Shown here in pieces: positions 38,762-47,495 of a stretch of DNA of 64,000 nt. The DNA comes from Streptomyces sp. NBC_00878 (lineage in GTDB: Bacteria; Actinomycetota; Actinomycetes; Streptomycetales; Streptomycetaceae): the NCBI RefSeq assembly GCF_026341515.1, contig NZ_JAPEOK010000001.1:3162001-3226000 (forward strand), read 5' to 3'. Position numbers and translations under genes: made by a program. The notes under the pieces are model-generated. The model made no database searches and had not been told where the DNA came from. It saw only the letters and a list, made by a program, of their open reading frames with translations. Every line of letters starts with the position of its first letter. Positions within the stretch are counted from its first letter, which is position 1.

Positions 38762-39161
38762 GCCCCCATCATGGCCGCCCAGAGGCCCTGTTGGGGGCGT
38801 TCCGGAGGAATACGCCCCCCGGAACCCTCCATTCCGCAGGATTCGTTTGACATATGCCCCAGGCAGTTCAACCGCTCCCGCAGCCCATCCGACCTGCAAG
38901 AACAGCCCTGTCCGGGGCAATCGCCCGCCTCCCCCGACAAGACACCCTTAAGACTGCCTTAAGGCTCCGATAAACCGCCCCTTCGAGGGACGCGGGTAAG
39001 ACATCGCGTCAACTGCAAGTGGATCAGCGGAACTTGGGGCGTGACTTTCACGGCACCCGCAACCCCTTGCCAGCGGCACCCGTAACCCTTTGCGGCAGCA
39101 CGCGCGGACACAGCGGCCAACAACACCCACCGACCGCTGCCGGCCGCGCCCACCGCCCCCG
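38762..39161. other. intergenic region with tandem 23-bp repeat
   Basis: 400 bases upstream of the anti-sigma-type gene. Contains the hairpin GGGGGCGT/ACGCCCCC (38793-38819); a direct repeat of CCTTAAG spaced 11 bases (38946-38964), one helical turn apart; and two tandem copies of a 23-base unit, CGGCACCCGCAACCCCTTGC at 39051 and CGGCACCCGTAACCCTTTGC at 39074. No gene found. Confidence 0.5.
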
Positions 39162-39944
39162 TCAGAGAAACTTCGCCTTCCCCGGCCCCTCCTCCACGAA
39201 GCTCCGCATCCCCCGCTCCCGGTCCTCCGTCGCGAACAGCCCCGCGAACCAGCTGCGTTCGATCGCGAGCCCGGTCTCGATGTCCGTCTCCAGACCCGCG
39301 TCGACCGACTCCTTGGCGGCACGCAGCGCGAGCGCGGGACCCTGCGCGAGTTTCGCGGCCCACGCGTGCGCCTCGGTGTACACCTCGTCGGCCGGTACGA
39401 CGCGGTCCACCAGGCCGAGCGTCAGGGCCTCGTCGGCCTTGACCATCCGGCCGGTGAAAATGAGGTCCTTCGCCTTGGAGGGGCCGATCAGGCGGGACAG
39501 GCGCTGGGTGCCGCCCGCGCCCGGGATCAGCCCGAGGAGGATCTCCGGCTGGCCCAGCTTCGCGTTGTCCGCGGCGATACGGAAGTCGGCGCAGAGCGCC
39601 AACTCGCAGCCCCCGCCCAGCGCGTAGCCCGTGATCGCGGCGACGACCGGCTTGGGGATGCGGGTCACGGCGGTGAAGGAGTCCTGCAGGGCCCGGGACC
39701 GTACGACCATCGCCGCGTGGTCCATGGCCTGCATCTCCTTGATGTCCGCGCCCGCCGCGAACACCTTCTCCCCGCCGTAGAGGATCACCGCGCGCACGTC
39801 CTCGCGGCGCGTGGCCTCCTCGGAGAGCTCCTTGAGGCGGTCCTGCGTGGCGACGTCCAGCGCGTTCATGGGCGGGCGGTCGAGACGGATCGTGCCGACA
39901 CCTTCGGCGACTTCGAGACGAACGGATTCGAGAGGCACAGTCAT
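39162..39944 (-). CDS. enoyl-CoA hydratase/isomerase family protein
   Basis: 260 aa. Crotonase fold: VGTIRLDRPPMNALDVATQD, the oxyanion-hole segments KVFAAGADIKEMQAM and AITGYALGGGCELALCADFR, the catalytic Glu regions GQPEILLGLIPGAGGTQRLS and LVDRVVPADE. Both glutamates expected of a true hydratase can be placed (in GGCELAL and GQPEILLG contexts). Hydrates trans-2-enoyl-CoA in beta-oxidation. Length normal; ATG 39944. It stands alone between an anti-sigma-type protein and the L,D-transpeptidases. Confidence 0.9.
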   Translation of the reverse strand: MTVPLESVRLEVAEGVGTIRLDRPPMNALDVATQDRLKELSEEATRREDVRAVILYGGEKVFAAGADIKEMQAMDHAAMVVRSRALQDSFTAVTRIPKPVVAAITGYALGGGCELALCADFRIAADNAKLGQPEILLGLIPGAGGTQRLSRLIGPSKAKDLIFTGRMVKADEALTLGLVDRVVPADEVYTEAHAWAAKLAQGPALALRAAKESVDAGLETDIETGLAIERSWFAGLFATEDRERGMRSFVEEGPGKAKFL

Positions 39945-40071
39945 GAGGGCAGGTTAACGAAGGCTAACGACAACGGCCCCGGTGTGCTCCGTCACAGAGC
40001 GGCACACCGGGGCCGTACGGTCTCGGGGAAGTGGAGCCGCGGTCAGCGGCTCCGCCCTCGTCCCCGGAGGG

Positions 40072-41346
40072 TCACGCCTTCCACTTCTCCCACGACATGT
40101 TCCAGCCGTTGAGCCCGTTGTCCGGGTCCACGACGCGGTCCTTGGAGTTCTTCACGACCACCACGTCACCGACGATCGAGCGGTCGAAGAACCACGCGGC
40201 CGGCGCACCGCGGTCGCCGCCGCCGCGCTGGTCGCGCAGGCCGATGCAGCCGTGGCTGGCGTTGTAGTTGCCGAAGGCGCCGCCGGCCCAGTAGTTGCCG
40301 TGGATGAAGGTGCCCGACGTGGTCAGCCGCATCGCGTCCGGCACGTCCTTGATGTCGTACTCGCCGCCGTACCCGACCGTCTCACCGTTCATCCGGGTCA
40401 CCCGGTGGCGCTCGGTGATGACCATCTGGCCGTTCCAGGTCTCGTAGCCGGGCTTGCCCGTGGTCACCGGGATGGTCTTGATGACCTTGCCGTCGCGCTT
40501 GACCGTCATCTTCTTGGTCTTGACGTCGACGGTGGAGACCTGGCTGCGGCCTATCGTGAACTTCACGGTCCTGACCTGCTTGCCGTAGACACCTGGCCGG
40601 CCCTCGACGCCGTCGAGATCGAGGCTGACGGTGACCTTCGTACCGGGCTTCCAGTACTTCTCGGGGCGGAAGTCGAGACGGTCGTTGCCGAACCAGTGAC
40701 CCTCGACGTCGACCGCCGGCTCGGTCTTTATGTCTATCGCCTTCTCGACGTCCCCGGGATGCGTGATCCCCCGGGTGAAGTTGAGCGAGAAGGTCGTCCC
40801 GACACCGACCTTCGAGCCGTCTTCGGGCGTGAAGATGCCGACGAACGTGTTCTTCGGAGTCAGCGTGGTGAAGGCGGACTCCTCGGCCGCCTCACGGCCC
40901 TTGGAGTCCTTGGCCACCGCGTGGACCTTGTACTTGGTGGACAGGGCGAGATGCGTGGCAGGCGTCCAGCTCGCGCCCCCGTCGGTGATCTTCCCCTCGA
41001 CCGGGTTGCCCTTGGTGTCCTCGACCTTGACCTCGGTCAACTTGCCCTTGGCGGCTGTCACCTTGAGCGCGCCGTTGGTCTTCACGGCGCCGGCGCCGTC
41101 CTTCGGGGCGATGGTCACGACCGCCTGCGAAACCTTGGTCTCCGCCTGGCCGGAGTCCTTGTCCTTGCCCTTCCCCGAGCCGGACCCGGAATCCGAGTCC
41201 CCGCCACCGCTGCACGCGGTCACGACGAGCAGCAGGACCCCGAGCACCAGCGCCAGGATCCCTCTCCCCCTGCTCCCCCTGTTGCCTCTGCTTCCCCTGC
41301 GTGTCCGCGCGCCGGCCGACGCCCCCGATATCGGACGCACGTTCAA
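40072..41346 (-). CDS. L,D-transpeptidase lipoprotein 1
   Basis: 424 aa if it starts at TTG 41346, which has AGGGGAG at 7-base spacing; GTG 41340 and a longer frame to 41391 are alternatives. Lipobox VVTAC after GILALVLGVLLL. Then two Ig-like domains (EVKVEDTKGNPVEGKITDGG region and the VGTTFSLNFTRGITHPGDVE region) and a YkuD catalytic domain with HGNYWAGGAFGNYNASHGCIGLR; the nucleophile is about Cys367. It makes 3-3 crosslinks between peptidoglycan stems, as LdtMt2 of mycobacteria does, and has the same IgD-IgD-YkuD layout. C-terminal WNMSWEKWK is conserved in the family. Confidence 0.92.
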   Translation of the reverse strand: MNVRPISGASAGARTRRGSRGNRGSRGRGILALVLGVLLLVVTACSGGGDSDSGSGSGKGKDKDSGQAETKVSQAVVTIAPKDGAGAVKTNGALKVTAAKGKLTEVKVEDTKGNPVEGKITDGGASWTPATHLALSTKYKVHAVAKDSKGREAAEESAFTTLTPKNTFVGIFTPEDGSKVGVGTTFSLNFTRGITHPGDVEKAIDIKTEPAVDVEGHWFGNDRLDFRPEKYWKPGTKVTVSLDLDGVEGRPGVYGKQVRTVKFTIGRSQVSTVDVKTKKMTVKRDGKVIKTIPVTTGKPGYETWNGQMVITERHRVTRMNGETVGYGGEYDIKDVPDAMRLTTSGTFIHGNYWAGGAFGNYNASHGCIGLRDQRGGGDRGAPAAWFFDRSIVGDVVVVKNSKDRVVDPDNGLNGWNMSWEKWKA

Positions 41347-41621
41347 GTTCGCTCTCCCCTCGCACGGCCTGGTCAGGCCCGCACTCCCCATCGACGGCGC
41401 CCACGGTCACCCATGTCGCCCCGTGACGCCCTGGTCCATGGCGAGAGCTCGCAGCTCACAGCCACGTCACACGCGTGTATCGCGCTAATTAATCACACCG
41501 CCAGGCGAGTTGCCCTCCCCCGATTGTCACTTTTCAGTTCCAAACTGCAACGGCCCGCCGCGCCGCCTACCCACATGATGTGCGTACCCCTACGTCGGTA
41601 TGTGCGTACCCCTATGTCGTG

Positions 41622-42851
41622 TTACTTCACCGCGGATCCCGCTTTCCAGGCGTTCCATCCCATGTTCCAGCCGCCGAGGCCGTTGTCGGGAGCGACCTTT
41701 TTGTCACTGCTGTTCACGACCTCGACGACGTCACCGACGAGGGTGCGGTCGAAGAACCAGCCCGCCGGTGTCGCGGAACTGCCGCCCTTCACATCGCGCA
41801 GGCCCACGCAGCCGTGGCTGACATTGGCGGCGCCGAAGACGCCCCGCGCCCAGTAGTTGCCGTGCAGGAAGGTCCCGGAGGTGGTGAGGCGCAGCGCGTG
41901 CGGGACGTCCGGGATGTCGTACTCGCCCTTGCCGTCGGCGTCGGTGAAACCGACCGTCGCGCCGTTCATCCGAGTCACCTCCAGCATCTCGGTGACCACC
42001 ATTTTCCCGTTGTACGTCGTGCTCTTGGGGGCGCCCGCGGTGATCGGCACGGTGGACAGGAGTGCGCCGTCGCGGCGTACCTCCATGGTGTGGGCGGCGG
42101 CGTCGACGAGGCTGATCTGGCTGCGGCCGACCGTGAACGAGAAGGTCTTGTCCTGCAGTCCGTACACGCCCGGGGCCGCCGCGACGTCGCGCAGCCGCAG
42201 CGCGACGGTGACCTTCGTGCCCGGCTCCCAGTACTCCTCGGGCCGGAAGTCGAGACGGCCCTCGCCGAACCAGTGCGGGGCGATCTCCACCGCCGGTTCG
42301 GAGGTGACGCGGACGGCGCGCTCGACCGCCGCCCGGTTCTCGATGGAGCGGTTGAAGTCCAGCGAGACGATCATGCCGGTGCCGACCGTGGAGCGGTTCT
42401 CCGGCATCACGTATCCGATGAAGCGCTTGTCGGGGACGTGCGTCGTGAACGTGGCGTGCCGGGCCACCCGTCGGCCGTGGCCGTCGAGCGCGACCGCGTC
42501 GACCGAGTACCTGGCGGCCAGGACGAGCTTGGGGTCGTCGGGCCGCCAGGTCATGCCGTCGTCGTCGATCCTGCCCGGTACCGGGAACTGCTGCGCGTCC
42601 TGGGACCTGACGACCTTCACCGACTCCAGGCGCCCGGCGGGCACCCGTACCCTCAGACCCTGCTCAGGGCGTACGGCCTTGCTGCCGTCGTCCGGTGAGA
42701 CACGAATCGTGTCCTCGGGCGCACGGGCCTTGCCGAGCATCCTGTCCATGCCGTGCGAGGTGCATCCCGCGGCTCCGGCCAGCAGCCCCGTCCAGGTCAG
42801 TACGGCGGCCAGAGCGGCCCCTGCGCGCCCCGCGCGCGTCTGTGCGTGCAT
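41622..42851 (-). CDS. L,D-transpeptidase lipoprotein 2
   Basis: 409 aa from ATG 42851 (MHAQTRAGRAGAALAAVLTW); lipobox AGAAGC. Same architecture as the neighbour: Ig-like domains (ESVKVVRSQDAQQFPVPGRI, TGMIVSLDFNRSIENRAAVE), then YkuD with HGNYWARGVFGAANVSHGCVGLR; the nucleophile is about Cys348. It ends WNMGWNAWKAGSAVK. A tandem paralogue of L,D-transpeptidase 1, 275 bases upstream of it on the same strand. Two adjacent copies suggest division of labour in polar growth or stress, which is inferred. Confidence 0.92.
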   Translation of the reverse strand: MHAQTRAGRAGAALAAVLTWTGLLAGAAGCTSHGMDRMLGKARAPEDTIRVSPDDGSKAVRPEQGLRVRVPAGRLESVKVVRSQDAQQFPVPGRIDDDGMTWRPDDPKLVLAARYSVDAVALDGHGRRVARHATFTTHVPDKRFIGYVMPENRSTVGTGMIVSLDFNRSIENRAAVERAVRVTSEPAVEIAPHWFGEGRLDFRPEEYWEPGTKVTVALRLRDVAAAPGVYGLQDKTFSFTVGRSQISLVDAAAHTMEVRRDGALLSTVPITAGAPKSTTYNGKMVVTEMLEVTRMNGATVGFTDADGKGEYDIPDVPHALRLTTSGTFLHGNYWARGVFGAANVSHGCVGLRDVKGGSSATPAGWFFDRTLVGDVVEVVNSSDKKVAPDNGLGGWNMGWNAWKAGSAVK

Positions 42852-43065
42852 CACGTGGGACCCAACGACGAAGCGGCCCCGGGGAAGTGGGCGGCCTTGC
42901 GGCGTGCCCCCGTTCTCCACCGCCGCTCAGCCCTCTCCTGGGGAAACGTGAGTGCGAGCCCGACGCTGGGCAGAACAGTGGGAAGGACGACGCGACGGAG
43001 AGCCGCGGCCGGGACGCCGTGTACTCTCCGCGCGTCGATCCCATCGAGCCGCAGGAGGCCGTGAG

Positions 43066-45360
43066 GTGTCGAGCGCAGCCGAGCAGGAGGCAGTGCAGGA
43101 GGGGCGCGCCCCGGATGTCGGGCTGCCCGCGCAGCACGCTCCCGTGCTGAACGGCAGCCCGCGCGTCGCGCCGGCCGTCCCCGTGTGGCCAGGTACGCCG
43201 ACCCCGCTCGGGGCGCGCTTCCGGACCGGGCCCGACGGCGTCTCGGGCACCAACTTCGCGCTGTGGGCGGGTGGCGCCGAGTCCGTCGAACTGTGCCTCT
43301 TCGACGACGACCGCAGTGAGGGCGGCGCGGGTACCGAGACCCGGGTCCCCCTCACCGAGCTGACCCACGAGATCTGGCACGGCTTCGTGCCCGGCGTACG
43401 TCCCGGGCAGCGGTACGGCTTCCGGGTGCACGGCCGCTGGGACCCGTGGACCGGCGCCCGCTGGAACCCCGCGAAGCTGCTCCTCGATCCGTACGCCCGT
43501 GCCGTGGACGGTGCCGGACAGGACGAGTACGGCACGCTGCCGCCCGAGGTGTACGCGCATGTGCGCGACTGGCCCCAGCAGCAGGTCGCGGACACCGTGC
43601 GCGACGACCGGGACTCCGCTCCGTACGTCCCCAAGGGTGTCGTCGTCCACGACGACGCGCCCGACGACGAATGGACGGACGACCGCCGCCCGAAGACGCC
43701 CTGGGCGGACTCGGTCATCTACGAGCTGCACGTACGCGGCTTCACGAAGCTGCACCCGGACATCCCGGAGGAACTGCGGGGCACGTACGCGGGGTTGGCG
43801 CACCCGGCGGCGATCGAGCACCTGGTGAGACTGGGTGTGACGGCGGTCGAGCTGCTGCCGGTGCACCAGTTCGCGCACGAGGACCATCTGCTGCGCCGGG
43901 GCATGAAGAACTACTGGGGCTACAACTCGATCGGCTACTTCGCCCCGCACGCGGGCTACGCGGCCTCCGGGACCAACGGCCAGCAGGTCGGCGAGTTCAA
44001 GCGCATGGTGCGCGCGCTGCACGCCGCCGGCATCGAGGTCATCCTCGACGTGGTCTACAACCACACGGCGGAGGCGAGCGAGCTGGGCCCCACGCTGTCG
44101 CTGCGCGGCATCGACAACCGCGGCTACTACCGGCTGCAGAGCGACGCCCGGCGGTACGCGGACTACACGGGCTGCGGGAACACGCTCCACGTGGTGCAGC
44201 CGCACGTCCTGCGCCTGATCACGGACTCGCTGCGCTACTGGGTGACGGAGATGGGGGTGGACGGCTTCCGGTTCGACCTGGCGGCGGCGCTGGCCCGCTC
44301 CATGCACGACGTCGACATGCTGTCCCCGTTCCTGGCGGTCATCGCCCAGGACCCGGTACTGCGCCGGGTGAAGCTGATCGCCGAGCCGTGGGACGTCGGC
44401 TCCGGCGGCTACCAGGTAGGCGCCTTCCCGCCGCTCTGGACCGAGTGGAACGACCGCTACCGCAACGCCGTACGGGACTTCTGGCGGGGCGCGCTGCCGG
44501 ACGTACGGGATCTCGGGTACCGGCTGTCGGGGTCGAGCGACCTGTACGCGTGGGGCGGGCGGCGGCCGTACGCCTCGGTCAACTTCGTGACGGCCCACGA
44601 CGGCTTCACCCTGCGGGACCTGGTGTCGTACGAGCGCAAACACAACGAGGCCAACGGCGAGGGCAACCGGGACGGCACGGACGACAACCGCGCCTGGAAC
44701 TGCGGGACGGAGGGCGAGACGGACGACGCCCGCGTACGGGGCCTGCGTCGCCGTCAACTGCGCAACCTCCTCACCACCCTGCTGCTGTCCACGGGTGTGC
44801 CGATGCTGGTCGCGGGGGACGAGCTCGGGCGGACCCAGGGGGGCAACAACAACGCGTACTGCCAGGACAACGAGATCAGCTGGCTCGACTGGTCCCTGCT
44901 GGACGACCCCGACTGGCGGGCCGTCTTCGACCTCACCTCCCGGCTGATCGCCCTCCGCCACGCCCATCCCGTACTGCGCCGGCGGGCCTTCTTCTCCGGC
45001 CGGGCCCACTCGGCCGACGGGCTGCGGGACCTGGCGTGGTTCACGGCCCGCGGCACGGAGATGACGGAAGGGGACTGGTACGCGCCAGCGGCGACGCTCG
45101 GCATGTACCTGTCCGGACGGGACATACCCGGCCGGGACGCACGGGGCGTACCGGTGACGGACGACAGCTTCCTGGCGGTCCTGCACGCGGGCGACCGCCC
45201 CGCGAGCTTCCTCCTGCCCGGCCCGCCATGGGCGGACCACTACGAGGTCGTCGTCGACACGTCGAGGGAGGAGCAGGGGGAGACACCCGGGGTGGTGCAC
45301 CGGGCGGGGGCGTCGATCACGGTACCGGCGCGGGCGGTTCTGCTGCTGCGGGTGAGGTGA
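43066..45360 (+). CDS. glgX: glycogen debranching enzyme (isoamylase type)
   Basis: 764 aa from GTG 43066, with GGAGG at 7-base spacing; a longer frame to 42952 has no ribosome site. CBM48 domain at the N-terminus (PLGARFRTGPDGVSGTNFAL), then a GH13 catalytic domain: DVVYNHTAE, nucleophile Asp404 in GFRFDLA, acid/base Glu440 in AEPWDVG, stabiliser Asp512 in TAHDGFT. It cleaves alpha-1,6 branches of phosphorylase-trimmed glycogen. QGGNNNAYCQDNEISWLDW is a GlgX hallmark. Divergent to L,D-transpeptidase 2. Confidence 0.95.
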   Translation: MSSAAEQEAVQEGRAPDVGLPAQHAPVLNGSPRVAPAVPVWPGTPTPLGARFRTGPDGVSGTNFALWAGGAESVELCLFDDDRSEGGAGTETRVPLTELTHEIWHGFVPGVRPGQRYGFRVHGRWDPWTGARWNPAKLLLDPYARAVDGAGQDEYGTLPPEVYAHVRDWPQQQVADTVRDDRDSAPYVPKGVVVHDDAPDDEWTDDRRPKTPWADSVIYELHVRGFTKLHPDIPEELRGTYAGLAHPAAIEHLVRLGVTAVELLPVHQFAHEDHLLRRGMKNYWGYNSIGYFAPHAGYAASGTNGQQVGEFKRMVRALHAAGIEVILDVVYNHTAEASELGPTLSLRGIDNRGYYRLQSDARRYADYTGCGNTLHVVQPHVLRLITDSLRYWVTEMGVDGFRFDLAAALARSMHDVDMLSPFLAVIAQDPVLRRVKLIAEPWDVGSGGYQVGAFPPLWTEWNDRYRNAVRDFWRGALPDVRDLGYRLSGSSDLYAWGGRRPYASVNFVTAHDGFTLRDLVSYERKHNEANGEGNRDGTDDNRAWNCGTEGETDDARVRGLRRRQLRNLLTTLLLSTGVPMLVAGDELGRTQGGNNNAYCQDNEISWLDWSLLDDPDWRAVFDLTSRLIALRHAHPVLRRRAFFSGRAHSADGLRDLAWFTARGTEMTEGDWYAPAATLGMYLSGRDIPGRDARGVPVTDDSFLAVLHAGDRPASFLLPGPPWADHYEVVVDTSREEQGETPGVVHRAGASITVPARAVLLLRVR

Positions 45361-45515
45361 GTTCGCCGATGAGTTCCGGCGTGTTTCCCTCACCCGCTTC
45401 GAAGACGTCCCGCGCGTACGACCCTCGAACGCACAGGTCGTAGGACCAGAGACGGACCCCGGCCCGGCCAAAACTCGGTGGGCGTTGTCAGTGGCGATCC
45501 GTAGGCTCACTGCTG

Positions 45516-47495
45516 ATGCCGACCACACCTGCGCCCACCGGGGAAGCCGAAGAAACCGAGCCTGCCAAGGGCCGTTCCGTCGTACGCAGTCTGCTGCGCC
45601 TGTGGCCGTATGTGCGGCCCGTGCGCGCCAGACTCCTCACGGCGGCCGTCGTCGCGGTCGCCGCCTCGTGTACGGGGCTGGTGATTCCGCTCGTTCTGAA
45701 GTGGATCGTGGACGGGCCGGTGGCCGACCGTGACACGGGCGGGGTATGGCTCGGGGCGCTGTATCTGCTGCTCCTCGGGCTTGCGGAGGCGGTGCTCTTC
45801 GGACTGCGGCGGTGGCTGGTGGCCCGGCCGCTCGCCGGGGTCGAGGCGTCGATGCGGGCGGATCTGTACCGGCATCTGCAGCGGCTGCCCGTCGCGTTCC
45901 ACGACCGCTGGCCCTCCGGCCAGTTGCTGTCGCGCGGCACGACGGATCTGATGCTGCTGCGGATGTTCCTCGCCTTCCCGCTGACGTTCCTGCTGGTCAA
46001 CTCCGTGACGATTCTGGTGGGCTTCGTCATCATGCTGGCCCAGGAGTGGACGCTCGGGCTGGTGCTGCTCGCTCCCGCCGTGCCCGTGATGGTCGTCTGC
46101 TGGCTCTTCGAGGAGCGGTACTCGAAGGTGGCTCGGCAGGCGCAGGACCAGGTCGGCGATCTGACGACGCTGGTCGAGGAGAGCGTGCTCGGCATCCGGA
46201 TCATCAAGGGGTTCGGGCGCCACCGCAGCCAGGCCCTCGCCTTCCGGGACCTCTCCCGCACCCTGCGCGGCACCGAGCTCGCCAAGGCGCGCCTGCTCGC
46301 GTGGATCTTCGCCGCCATCACGATCCTGCCCGAACTCGCCGTCGGCGCGGCGCTCGTGCTCGGGACGGTGCAGGTGGCGGACGGCGAGTTGTCCACCGGC
46401 ACGCTGGTCGCCTTCCTCTCCACGGCTCTCGCGCTGCGCTGGCCCATCGAGTCGATCGGGTTCCTGCTGGCCATGAGCCAGGAGGCGGCGACGGCGACGG
46501 AGCGGTACTTCGAGGTGATGGACGCCGAGCCGGAGTCCAGCGGCGGCCGGGCGGATGAGGTGGTGGCCCGGCCCGGCGGAGTCAATACCGCCGGCGTCGG
46601 TCGCTCCCCCTCGCCCTCCCTCTCGCCCTCCCCCTCGTCTGCCCCCTCGCCCTCCCCCTCCCCCAAGTCCGGCTCCAGCGGACTCCGTTTTCACGCCGTC
46701 CGGTTCCGCTACCCCGACGCCCCGGTCAGCTCCACTCCCGTCCTCGACCGCATCGACCTGCACATCCGCCCCGGCGAGACCATGGCTCTCGTGGGCGGCA
46801 CCGGCACCGGGAAGACGACACTCACCGCGCTCGTCCCCCGGCTGCACGAGGTCACGGCGGGCCGGATCACCCTGGACGGCGTGGACATCACCGAGATGCC
46901 CCGGGAATCGCTGCGCGAACTCGTGGCGGTCGCCTTCGAAGACCCCACCCTCTTCTCCGCCAGTGTGGGTGAGAACGTCCTGATGGGCGCCGAGGACCAC
47001 GCGGGCGAGGCCGAGTTGAACCGGGCCCTGGCTGTCGCGCAGGCGGACTTCGTCCACGCGCTGCCCCAGGGCACGGACACCCAGGTCGGCGAACAGGGCC
47101 TCAGCCTCTCCGGCGGCCAGCGCCAGCGCCTCGCCCTGGCGAGGGCAGTGGTCGGACGCCCCCGCTTCCTCGTCCTGGACGACCCCCTGTCGGCCCTGGA
47201 CGTGCACACGGAGGCCCTGGTCGAGGCGGCCCTGCGCCGCGTCCTCGCCGACACGACCGCCCTCGTCGTGGCCCACCGCCCCTCCACCGTCATGCTCGCC
47301 GACCGGGTGGCCCTGCTCTCCGAGGGCCGCATCGCCGCCGTCGGCACTCACCACGAACTGCTGCGTACGAGTACGGAGTACGCCTGGCTGATGTCCGGAA
47401 CGGCCGAGCCGACGGACACGATGGAGAAGGCGGAGCCGACGGAGCCGACGGAGCCGATCCAGCTGACCGGGACGAGCAAGGGGGACACCCGATGA
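45516..47495 (+). CDS. ABC half-exporter 1 (catalytic Glu replaced by Asp)
   Basis: 659 aa. Six-helix type I exporter membrane domain (about 30-320), a long Ser/Pro linker (SPSPSLSPSPSSAPSPSPSP, 370-390), then an NBD: Walker A VGGTGTGKTTLT, signature LSLSGGQRQR, Walker B FLVLDDPLSALD where the second acidic residue is Asp not Glu, and H-loop VVAHRPS. The Glu to Asp change marks the degenerate-site subunit of heterodimeric exporters such as TM287/288. The C-terminal tail has (TEP) repeats. Overlaps the next gene by 4 bases, so the partner is encoded there. Substrate unknown. Confidence 0.9.
   Translation: MPTTPAPTGEAEETEPAKGRSVVRSLLRLWPYVRPVRARLLTAAVVAVAASCTGLVIPLVLKWIVDGPVADRDTGGVWLGALYLLLLGLAEAVLFGLRRWLVARPLAGVEASMRADLYRHLQRLPVAFHDRWPSGQLLSRGTTDLMLLRMFLAFPLTFLLVNSVTILVGFVIMLAQEWTLGLVLLAPAVPVMVVCWLFEERYSKVARQAQDQVGDLTTLVEESVLGIRIIKGFGRHRSQALAFRDLSRTLRGTELAKARLLAWIFAAITILPELAVGAALVLGTVQVADGELSTGTLVAFLSTALALRWPIESIGFLLAMSQEAATATERYFEVMDAEPESSGGRADEVVARPGGVNTAGVGRSPSPSLSPSPSSAPSPSPSPKSGSSGLRFHAVRFRYPDAPVSSTPVLDRIDLHIRPGETMALVGGTGTGKTTLTALVPRLHEVTAGRITLDGVDITEMPRESLRELVAVAFEDPTLFSASVGENVLMGAEDHAGEAELNRALAVAQADFVHALPQGTDTQVGEQGLSLSGGQRQRLALARAVVGRPRFLVLDDPLSALDVHTEALVEAALRRVLADTTALVVAHRPSTVMLADRVALLSEGRIAAVGTHHELLRTSTEYAWLMSGTAEPTDTMEKAEPTEPTEPIQLTGTSKGDTR

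Noticed and set aside
42664..45528. A 954-codon minus-strand frame opposite glgX
   Set aside because: Antisense shadow of an unambiguous glgX; composition dominated by Arg, Val, Gln and His with no motif.
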